23,500 bases of DNA, taken from positions 64,001 through 87,500 of the forward strand of contig CAUYUJ010020610.1 of assembly GCA_963575745.1 (NCBI GenBank), in the 5' to 3' direction. The DNA is from Prorocentrum cordatum (taxonomy: Eukaryota; Sar; Dinophyceae; Prorocentrales; Prorocentraceae). The position numbers were made by a program, and so were the translations under genes. The notes beneath the pieces were generated by a model. It searched no databases. It saw only the letters and a program-made list of their open reading frames with translations, and was not told the origin of the DNA. Of the stretch, positions 19,001 through 23,500 are shown piece after piece (the first letter of the stretch is position 1; the number at the start of each line of letters is the position of its first letter).

Positions 19001-22000
19001 GTCTGTCAGACATGTCCCAGCCGTATCGATAGTCCACAGGAAAGCCAACCATGAGACCCTGCAGTGAAGCTCGTCGAGAGAACCTGCTGCTGCCGGACAT
19101 GCGCTCCTGCACGTCCACATGGTAGATGCTCATGTGCTCCATCCAGCTCTCCAGGTTCTCGGGTGTCACGACAGGTAATTGGCTCTCGAAGTAGAACTCC
19201 TCCGGCATGGCCCGATAGCCTATGTCGAGCTGCTTGGCTCTGTTGGTGTCCATCTTCTTGGGCCACATGTTGACACCAGTCCATCTCGATGCTTTGAAGG
19301 TTCGCCACCTTCTGTAGTAGTCCTTGCTGTCCAAGTAGATCGTGTTGGTGTTGGTGCTGATGGCATTGTAGACCTCCGATCTCACTCTCATTCTACTCTC
19401 TGAGGTCTGTGCTTCTTCGTACTTGGTTGCATCCAACTCCGTTGCTTCAGTCCTGGACGTGGCAATCGTCTCCTTCTTCCCGCTGGGCATGCCACCTTTC
19501 TGCGAGTCAGGTACATAGCTGCCAGCGTCCAAAGCATTGGACAAGGCAAGCGTCTCCTTCTTCCCGCTGTGCATGCCTCGATGCGAGTCAGGTACATAGA
19601 TGCCGGTGTCCAGTGACTGATGTGCCTCGATCTGCTTGTCATCTCTGTCTGTGCTTGTCATCAGTACCGTATCCAGAACCGTCGTGGTGCTCTTGGGTAT
19701 GTCCTCATCCAAAACCTTCGCCATGTAAGCCTTCACCGCCTGTTTGAGTCGATCTCGCTCACGGCCAGTGCCAGCCTGCGGATCGTCGATCGGAAACAAG
19801 TAGTGGCCGGAGTCCGTGTAGAGAGCCCTCATGTAGCAGGTCGGTCTTACCTTGTTCCCGAGACCGTCCAGCGTGTTGATGATGAGGACTCCGTCTCGAT
19901 TCGGCAGGATGCCGGTGAGAAGACCCATGGTGTTATTGATCATCGTCTCCAAAGGCATCAAAAGAGGGCATCGACTGCCGCTACCACCGAGCATTTCCAT
20001 CGTGAAGCTCGAGTTGGGCAGCGCGTCCAGGTACAACGGCAACTTGCCCAGACCCAGTGATGGATTCGGAACTCCATCGATGCCTGACAACTTGGCCGAA
20101 GAAGACTTCACCTCCAACCTCTGGCCTCGTGGCCAGAGAAGTGCCTGACATACTTCACGCAGCGTCTCGGTGCCTCCGAGACCTTTTGCAGCTCCTGGGT
20201 CAATGATGATGCCGAGTCTCTTGTCTCCTCGTACTGAATGATATGCCACCGAGCCGTCGTTCGTCGGGTCATCCTCCTCGTGAAAGATGTGATTGCTGAG
20301 GAATGACGTGTGCATGATGTCCGCGAACGAGCCCTTGGTCGGGGACCCAGTCATCTGAGACGTGCTCGAGGTGCTTGTCGTAGGTCGAGGTGATGTCGGT
20401 TGGCCAGCTTCTGCTTCTGATCTCTCTGTGTCGGCCGGTATGCTTTCACGCTGAGGAAGGTCGAATACTCGCGTCGCTGATGTCGATGATGTCCTGGCTG
20501 ATCGTGATGTCTGTGTCGGGGCACGAGCCGAAGTACCACATATATCTGTAGCAGCCGGTCGATCTTGGCGAAAAGGCGTCTCGGAGATAGTCTCCAAGAG
20601 AGATGTCTTTGGCTGATGTTCCGTTTTCTGCTTACCTTTTCCCTTCTTGCCTTTCTTACCTTGGCGGAGTCGGCTGTAGAAGTATCCGTAGTGCTCCTCA
20701 GCTTCCTCGTCATCATGGACTCCATCCATCACATCACGATCTGCAGTCCGATCGCCATAAGACGTTCCTGAATGCTCATAGTCATCTGCATCGTCGTCCT
20801 GGTCCAGCTTGTATTCGGGGCAATCGTGATATACGGAGGCGTCCACTGGTGATTCTGGCGCGTATGGCGATGGCGATGTTGGCAAGTCCCAGGAACCAGT
20901 GCTGTACGATGAGACCGATGGTGTTGACTGTCGTAAGGGCAGGTCGTCGTACGCGGCCAGGTTGATCCTCGGGTCGTCGCCTGATATTCCAGCATGAAAG
21001 GAGACCGTCGAGAACCCTTGACCAGATTGTTGATGGGCTTGTCCAGGCTGATGGCGGTTGGCCGGACAGTCTGTGCTCTTGTGCCACTTCGAGCCACAAG
21101 TGCTACATCCGCTACCTTTGCTGCTGTCCTGAGTGTTGTGCTTGCCGTACTTCTTGCCACCTTTCCTGTCGCCCCACATGCTCTGGTCAGTCGGCTCCTC
21201 GTAGTGGTTACTCTTATACCAACGTCCCTTTCCATGTCCGAAACCACGACCGCGAGATTTGCCGCGACCACGTCCTCCTTTGCCCTTGCCACTCTTGCCT
21301 TTACCTTTCCGTCGAAAGCCGCCGAAGCGGAAACGTCTCCTGAAACCGTTCATCTGGTACGCCTGATCCAGCTCCTGTTCGTCAAGCCACGCCTCGATGT
21401 CGTTGGCCTCGTACCAGATGCCGTTGTCGTCGTAAGCTCCGTAGGTCGCCTCACCAGTCTCCGTCCAGTACTCGCGATAGTGTAGGCCACTCTCCTCGTC
21501 ATGTGTCCAGTCTATCAACTCTGCTCCTTCGTCGTCATAGTCCTGGTAGTAGTCCACGACATGGTCTGAGACTTGGTCATCGTCCATGTAGTGATGTGCG
21601 TGTCCACTGCCTGACGCCATCTCTTGCTTGGCAATCCTCGTCAGCATCGAATACACTGTTTGAAACTGCTCCAAATCTCCGTTGATGTGGAGCTTGATGT
21701 CTGCGATACGCCTGACTGGCAAACCACACCATTTGAACAGCATATGTGTCAGTCCGACGTTGCTGATGGTCAAGTCTGCCTTGTCATTCGCCTCGGTATA
21801 TCTCTCACGGAAACTCAATAGAAACTCTTGTAACGTCTGATTGCCACGCCTTGTGTCCAGGAACTTGTCGAGGTACTCGCCCTGCTTGTCCTGGTCATGA
21901 ATCTCGAACGCCTCTGTCAACTTCTGCATTAGGTGACCAGCTCCACTGATGTCGGCCTGCTGCGTGATGTTCCCGTTGGCGTCTCGCTCCTCTGACTGTC

Positions 22001-22265
22001 GAGGTAGCGAGAGGGCTGCGTCACCGGTGTGCTTCACTCCATCTCGCGTGATCTCCAAGTTCATCGCAACTGTAAATGCTCGATCCAGCAACCTTGCCGC
22101 CATTGATGGACCAGCCTCACGTTCGTCCAGCGGGGTCAGCCGCCACCACAAGTGAAGTCTCTGCATGTAGGCCTTAAATGGATACGCATCATCAAACGGC
22201 TTCCATCCTGGCGGCACGAACCTGGTGAACTCTTGCAGTGATGCTGGTGTCTTATAATCTCCCAT
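13065..22265 (-). CDS. Copia-type gag-pol polyprotein, 3066 aa
   Basis: This is a single uninterrupted frame from ATG at 22265 to TAG at 13067-13065. The frame stays open upstream to 22373 but offers only TTG; the ATG has A at -3 and G at +4. Residues from this Met: gag helical region about 1-230; Arg/Gly/Lys-rich stretch about 310-360; zinc knuckle CX2CX4HX4C 387-400; low-complexity acidic and Ser/Thr region; protease DPGAAKGLGG from D689; a C5-methyltransferase-like domain about 1050-1165 (GSSRFS, TCQPWS with C1112, ENP at E1158); acidic region about 1330-1400; integrase zinc domain H1458, H1463, C1491, C1494; catalytic D1524, D1578, E1614 with D-x35-E; disordered linker about 1900-2330; reverse transcriptase WDINTAFLQG (D2558), YGLVDAPHLW (Y2628), HVDD (2692-2695); RNase H GDAN (D2845) and GETN (E2909). 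The protein should form capsid and copy element RNA into cDNA for integration. Intact motifs suggest potential activity, except for the His in place of Tyr in the HVDD box. Confidence 0.93.
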   Translation of the reverse strand: MGDYKTPASLQEFTRFVPPGWKPFDDAYPFKAYMQRLHLWWRLTPLDEREAGPSMAARLLDRAFTVAMNLEITRDGVKHTGDAALSLPRQSEERDANGNITQQADISGAGHLMQKLTEAFEIHDQDKQGEYLDKFLDTRRGNQTLQEFLLSFRERYTEANDKADLTISNVGLTHMLFKWCGLPVRRIADIKLHINGDLEQFQTVYSMLTRIAKQEMASGSGHAHHYMDDDQVSDHVVDYYQDYDDEGAELIDWTHDEESGLHYREYWTETGEATYGAYDDNGIWYEANDIEAWLDEQELDQAYQMNGFRRRFRFGGFRRKGKGKSGKGKGGRGRGKSRGRGFGHGKGRWYKSNHYEEPTDQSMWGDRKGGKKYGKHNTQDSSKGSGCSTCGSKWHKSTDCPANRHQPGQAHQQSGQGFSTVSFHAGISGDDPRINLAAYDDLPLRQSTPSVSSYSTGSWDLPTSPSPYAPESPVDASVYHDCPEYKLDQDDDADDYEHSGTSYGDRTADRDVMDGVHDDEEAEEHYGYFYSRLRQGKKGKKGKGKQKTEHQPKTSLLETISETPFRQDRPAATDICGTSARAPTQTSRSARTSSTSATRVFDLPQRESIPADTERSEAEAGQPTSPRPTTSTSSTSQMTGSPTKGSFADIMHTSFLSNHIFHEEDDPTNDGSVAYHSVRGDKRLGIIIDPGAAKGLGGTETLREVCQALLWPRGQRLEVKSSSAKLSGIDGVPNPSLGLGKLPLYLDALPNSSFTMEMLGGSGSRCPLLMPLETMINNTMGLLTGILPNRDGVLIINTLDGLGNKVRPTCYMRALYTDSGHYLFPIDDPQAGTGRERDRLKQAVKAYMAKVLDEDIPKSTTTVLDTVLMTSTDRDDKQIEAHQSLDTGIYVPDSHRGMHSGKKETLALSNALDAGSYVPDSQKGGMPSGKKETIATSRTEATELDATKYEEAQTSESRMRVRSEVYNAISTNTNTIYLDSKDYYRRWRTFKASRWTGVNMWPKKMDTNRAKQLDIGYRAMPEEFYFESQLPVVTPENLESWMEHMSIYHVDVQERMSGSSRFSRRASLQGLMVGFPVDYRYGWDMSDRHHQRLLSTFRGKCHIGTTLWAPTCQPWSIASRHKDPASLESERRSQAPAIIFMLNDIKQTADTEQQHIVENPHNSDFWSKSDYTGVVDMNIMRSYAADQCSFGATNELGEPTRKRTRLDSTFSLRASTRHCRCKIPHGHLTGAVDGIKRTAKAAVYPKNFCDAIVKDIIRIVRHQIHWGCERCRLGNKTDSDHTRKPGNCRMAPRKAASRAPKAPQHTDDEDHEAPAAPKAEVDEAPEIAPDDDEMKQESKEHDEVKYEPEELDEVKLEPQEHDEDEPAIHPLDEAPPGEEPQPVPGAPGVEVPPPPHPDPSQERPARRRITSKQRVEEPEIAMKKWYDVKPNFDLSKMVSRLKEATDKKEISRLLLGFHIRFWHAPVPDMIIFLKSAECWNKTLAAVITMVCLACSVCRDLARPLTKPRAGITIPLRFNHRVQLDLFFMWDKVWLLVIDELSRYKVADIVADRTPKELLTTLMRSWIRYFGPMQIMVLDQEGGLVSELSSRTCDKLNIKRRYAGTDDHTMTGLVERWIQLVRLCAMKLKRTCTTQGFEVSDTDLVQEAAMVSNSMVSYGGQTATQVVLGFTPNDYYDLEATTLDSVQSADVSCPDPFEAAVRLRLLAKAEMARAIVEDRVARANRTRVQQHGPEQELKVGESVDIYRVPDRKDQPGWRGPAELVKISEGTAIVVWNGVPYILPVRYLRRHLVGFLTYQATNISELKTGDQQMLNTLGKLMDIVDGSIYGQVTRLGRTITQDGQVKCSPDAKTLVNLQPWKLSMMTYRTIFHLKSLDGILYGTSLRRVPPLHAVRFGLLVLWERKDRTNYMTYEIDPSMGVTVGSLASFKWENTSFMMYYSIPSQSEPFLDEHHLPDMNDLSRIEPVPESTIDVNRDVHDMISLLPDLDDWMDQDAIADTQPTEKSQLDQATVDSPGATRLSAPQREAQPHQSEGVIVAPPVEPVVQPWRPAHSGGTISTPASTASQTRPTQMTSAPSAAHPLPPVGDPDVSMDLSRDLSRIMEETEQMDISRELSKVIDQNPIRTTTTPTPGTSPTILRPGSTDTAAAPPPASADVQMVPYVPIATSTSGQSPASDTPRRVRLDDREERMSPTGSPTTVAPGTSPTTEQISPAVLEPGQAHDHDLAKELSDLIQADMDDENSRLVPQTETAADAQDLERTTHDKRYHDDMEQASTMSLQQRHPRRRTEDHDDSSPAPGDRPHLDQANQPVQVEATQPQELDLTGEMENILDQTAADGHDTGAVPLMDGERDLFARHNTMNSVINWQTGEAEMVNRLKESYVDDSLSHILESHSEAQSYLSSIQMSDLPWNSKEALWTIRGPWRQDTCFLFCMRTGEVQSHVGVKESDNLNEEDVLTHWQLVEEADLKELQAFVDHKVFACKARRTMGSSNTIDATWVRKWKYDAKRKEWIIKSRLCGRGFLDKQKHEIQRHSSTASRLSQKLIVSTAQVHEGFELESWDINTAFLQGLSFDEIRRRSKELKINCETVRKVFLAPPANVWRLLDRLPNSGIHVKEWDIDLFVLELLKPMYGLVDAPHLWQVALTLFLVDVLHARVSLWDENFVYWTYRDLPAEVRDRAQETRSIDDIAAALPIHVDDLLSTGRSQHLEYLKKLLEGKFGAVKRQQLPFTHNGAQYARLKDGTILLQQVDHLSKIPFCQVPDGADDKMVTGVFAHGFRSILTSMLFLCQCNLHIMTEVTQLQGFNNEPRITHLKRANALLKRAQGDTTLVGLHYPMLSPPFCLRAVGDANHTTKSSVYPQEGQFVLLMEDKELKVDEAHLLMDASALTGRCHVLMAISSKAKKVAHSTSMGETNCGLAVVSGAPMVAMRLSEMHLALSCTTKQMISVLVEMNNRGQYVVAIDHLTDCKDMFELVTGLKGVPQDRQQRLAIMALREERMTGRVRNTLHIPTDVMLSDALTKPGTFPQLMYLLTTGIAKFHGSKKPITCKRMLHRPGAFSESDLESIQRFD
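19379..19401 (-). promoter_or_regulatory. Candidate central polypurine tract inside the coding region
   Basis: These 23 bases are identical to 12869-12891, the 3' polypurine tract plus the start of the LTR. On the minus strand they read AGAGAGTAGAATGAG followed by AGTGAGAT (19 of the first 22 are purines) and encode part of ESRMRVRSE. Duplicate internal tracts that start a second plus strand are known from Ty1 and lentiviruses. Here the copy sits about one third of the way into the element, between protease and the methyltransferase-like domain. Confidence 0.5.
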
Positions 22266-22286
22266 ACTTCCTGCACGAAACTCGGT

Positions 22287-22288
<2 letters not shown>

Positions 22289-22324
<36 letters not shown>
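22289..22324. repeat. (AT)18 microsatellite in the retrotransposon leader
   Basis: This is a perfect 36-bp dinucleotide run, 23 bp upstream of the polyprotein ATG. It is the only AT-dinucleotide microsatellite I noticed in an otherwise GC-rich window. It could mark a slippage-prone site in the leader. Confidence 0.95.
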
Positions 22325-22326
<2 letters not shown>

Positions 22327-22386
22327 TCAAAGATGCTCGCAGTACTTGTTGGCCCTGTGGGCCCGGTAAGGTATTAGCCTCCCAGC

Positions 22387-22611
22387 CTAGAAGATGCTGA
22401 TCTCCGCGCTGAGGAGGTCGAGAGGGGTCACCTCGCGGGTGACGAGAAACCTGTGGGTGTCTTTCACCTCGTCAGTGATGAACCCGTCGTAGTAGTACAC
22501 GGAGTCGCGCAGCGAGAGCGCGAGGCCGAGGAACGTGCTCCTCGATGGCGGCGCCTGGGGGCGCCGGCGCGCGCGGGGGCCGCGCGTGGAGGGTAGGGAG
22601 CCGAAGCTCCG
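22387..22611 (-). pseudogene. Coding-like fragment in the leader, host-type codon use, no start codon
   Basis: On the minus strand a frame is open from just after a TAG at 22614-22612 to a TAG at 22389-22387, about 74 codons, with no ATG. The last 48 codons look truly coding: 44 of 48 end in G or C, far more biased than the neighbouring polyprotein. The peptide is balanced and folded-looking, including DSVYYYDGFITDE and VTREVTPLDLLSAEISIF at its C-terminus. The first third is Arg/Pro-rich and may be non-coding. It lies between the primer-binding site and the polyprotein ATG, on the same strand, and is closed by a stop, so it is not part of gag. I do not recognise the family. It could be the 3' end of a host coding sequence captured by the element, or a small leader peptide gene. 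Confidence 0.5.
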
Positions 22612-22617
22612 CTACCA
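22606..22617 (-). promoter_or_regulatory. Candidate tRNA primer-binding site
   Basis: Two bases inside the 5' LTR the minus strand reads TGGTAGCGGAGC. TGG is complementary to the CCA end of any tRNA. The rest resembles the complement of an initiator tRNA-Met acceptor end (animal form TGGTAGCAGAGG), differing at two of twelve positions. The position directly next to the repeat boundary is what an LTR retrotransposon requires. The exact tRNA cannot be fixed without the host tRNA set. Confidence 0.6.
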
Positions 22618-22619
22618 AA

Positions 22620-22770
22620 CTCAAATGTTTGTAGCTAGCGAACCCGCATCCTTGAGCATTCATGCGATCACGGTCGAATATCCTCTTACACAAAGCCTGC
22701 ATGCATGCTACTAATCATACAACAGATACTGCACTTGATCTTAGCCAAGAGGGAACACGAAATCTCACTC
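22620..22770 (-). repeat. 5' LTR, 151 bp
   Basis: It is identical to the copy at 12727-12877 and precedes the primer-binding site, so it would carry the promoter and transcription start of the element. I see no obvious TATA box. A box-A-like TGGCTAAG and a box-B-like GGGTTCG are present on the minus strand about 100 bp apart, which is wide for a polymerase III promoter, so I do not call one. Confidence 0.75.
22721..22748 (-). other. U2 snRNA 5'-end-like segment in the 5' LTR
   Basis: This is the same 28-nt match to the 5' region of U2 snRNA as in the 3' LTR, with the same single change in the branch-point-recognition hexamer. It is oriented with the element, so element transcripts starting upstream of it would carry a U2-like sequence. 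Confidence 0.8.
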
Positions 22771-22930
22771 GGAAAAGGGGGGGGGGGGTTCGCCGACGAC
22801 GGCTCGGGCAAGGGAAGGGGGGGGGGGGGGGGGGGGGTCGCCGACGACGGCTCGGGCAAGGGGGGAGGGGGGGGGGGTTCGCCGTCGACGGCTCGGGCAG
22901 GGGGGGGGGGGGGGGGGGGGGGGGGTCCGA
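22771..22930. repeat. Poly-G minisatellite X, three units right of the retrotransposon
   Basis: Three units are visible, each with a long G run followed by (T)TCGCCGACGACGGCTCGGG, or GTCGACGG in the third. They are separated by CAAGGGAAG or CAAGGGGGAG, and a final run of about 28 G follows. This is the same family as the single unit at 12684-12726. Run lengths are likely to be error-prone. Confidence 0.85.
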
Positions 22931-23022
22931 ACCCCCCCCCCTTTGGTGATCCAGCGGCGCGCCCTCGACATATAGCCCTGTAGTCATAGCCTTATAGCCT
23001 TATAGCCCTATAGCCCTAAGCA
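22931..23022. repeat. C-tract, GGTGATCC junction and short TATAGCCC array
   Basis: A C run and CTTTGGTGATCCAGCGGCG precede CGACATATAGCCC and about five TATAGCCC units (to about 23018). The GGTGATCC/GCGCC junction between a homopolymer tract and GACATATAG also occurs, inverted, at about 6683-6735 (GACATATAGGACAGAGCGCC, then GGATCACC, then poly-G). It is therefore a recurring composite. Confidence 0.7.
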
Positions 23023-23500
23023 GATTCTGATTGGGTCTGTTCTCCGGTCTCATTTATCACTCGGAATGTATGCTGTTGTGCACCGCTGCGCTCAGCATCG
23101 CCGTCCAGATGAGCGCCGACTGCTGCAGCGGAACCGCGCCGCCCCCGGCGGCGGCCGCCGCCCCTCGCGCGAGCGGCGGGGAGGTTAATGCCGCCCGTCG
23201 TCCGAACCTCCGCGCCTCAAGGCACATGCGCTGAGTTTCTTGAAGCGGCCCGGGCACACGCCACCGAAGCTGCCAGCAAAACGGCAGCGGCGATCTCGAA
23301 CCCGCTCGCTGCAGAGGCTGCTGCTGGCTGCTCTACACCCAATCAGGAATATTAAGAAATCAGCTTGGCGAAGGGACCAGCCATATGCAGTTGTCCGCAC
23401 CACCGTTGCACGCACCGCATGCGGAGGAGCTTCCTATAGGGCCGCGAAGCGTGTGAGGGGTGTGCCAAACATTGCGCGGTGGGCGCATGCGAAAGCAGCC
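23023..23500. other. Right-hand end, no feature recognised
   Basis: This is mixed-composition sequence with a GC-rich centre (GCGGCGGCCGCCGCC near 23148). Short open frames exist on both strands, but none has a domain, codon pattern or homologous copy in the window. Confidence 0.5.

Larger units (their letters stand above)
12727..22770 (-). mobile_element. Intact-looking Ty1/copia-type LTR retrotransposon, ~10.04 kb
   Basis: The element reads right to left. It consists of a 5' LTR (22620-22770), candidate tRNA primer-binding site (22606-22617), leader with a coding-like fragment and (AT)18, a single gag-pol frame (13065-22265), 3' untranslated region, purine-rich tract (12878-12892) and 3' LTR (12727-12877). 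The LTRs are identical over all 151 bp I compared, and the 9.2-kb frame has no stop. Both facts point to a recent insertion. Integrase before reverse transcriptase is the copia order. A 4-bp GGAA flank on both sides is a possible target-site duplication, although GGAA also occurs naturally in the flanking minisatellite. The LTR ends are not TG...CA. At 10 kb with a 3066-codon frame it is about twice the length of classical copia elements. Extra length lies between knuckle and protease, between protease and integrase, and between integrase and reverse transcriptase. Confidence 0.85.

Noticed and set aside
13254-21821. Many plus-strand open frames opposite the polyprotein
   Set aside because: They are shadows of the long minus-strand frame, which carries all the recognisable motifs.
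22266-22289. Polyprotein start at a TTG codon at 22289
   Set aside because: The frame is open there, but the codon is TTG next to the (AT)18 run. The ATG at 22265 has a good context (A at -3, G at +4), so it was chosen.
22620-22770. Dinoflagellate spliced-leader gene in the LTR
   Set aside because: The TTGGCT word resembles part of the spliced leader, but the rest fits U2 much better and the 22-nt leader is not present anywhere I could see.
22620-22770. tRNA-derived SINE with polymerase III boxes
   Set aside because: TGGCTAAG and GGGTTCG resemble boxes A and B, but they lie about 100 bp apart and no tRNA fold is evident. The repeats also sit exactly at the retrotransposon ends.

Overview
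The window looks like nuclear DNA of a dinoflagellate. Four features point that way: long interstitial arrays of TTTAGGG/TTAGGG-type repeats, many GC-rich minisatellites with 5-140 bp units, homopolymeric G/C tracts, and a very long uninterrupted Ty1/copia-type polyprotein of the kind common in dinoflagellate genomes. No intact host gene is recognisable. No database search was possible, so the taxonomic call is an inference.

Layout. (1) Positions 1-5600 are GC-rich and appear to be decayed plus-strand retroelement sequence: a gag-like block at the left edge (about 3-600), a possible methyltransferase-fold relic (about 1770-2090) and a clear but frameshifted integrase C-terminal relic (about 5076-5600). 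Simple GAC repeats and a degenerate GGATTCT minisatellite lie between them. (2) Positions 5640-6920 are short-period repeats: a GGGCCC-rich degenerate minisatellite, an 8-bp GGTGCCCG array, an 8-bp TATAGCCC array, and alternating poly-G/poly-C. (3) Positions 6924-12630 form a higher-order repeat domain built from three module types: T (telomere-like arrays), M (AGCAT plus GGGTCGGGTC composite) and B (a unique-looking block). The order is T1-M1-B1-T2-M2-R105-(GGCCCCAAGA minisatellite)-T3-M3-B2-T4. The T1-M1-B1-T2 segment is repeated about 3.55 kb further on as T3-M3-B2-T4. (4) Positions 12727-22770 are an apparently intact, roughly 10.04-kb minus-strand LTR retrotransposon inserted in a poly-G minisatellite. 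(5) Positions 22771-23022 are the rest of that minisatellite and another TATAGCCC array. Positions 23023-23500 hold nothing I can identify.

The retrotransposon is the centre of interest. On the minus strand it runs: 151-bp 5' LTR; a candidate tRNA primer-binding site; a leader containing a coding-like fragment with host-type codon use; an (AT)18 repeat; one 3066-codon gag-pol frame (gag, basic region, CCHC knuckle, protease, C5-methyltransferase-like domain, HHCC+DDE integrase, long acidic linker, copia reverse transcriptase, RNase H); a purine-rich tract; and an identical 3' LTR. Two features look unusual. Each LTR carries a 28-nt segment matching the conserved 5' end of U2 snRNA with one mismatch. 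The sequence at the 3' polypurine tract/LTR junction is also duplicated exactly (23 nt) inside the coding region, like a central polypurine tract.
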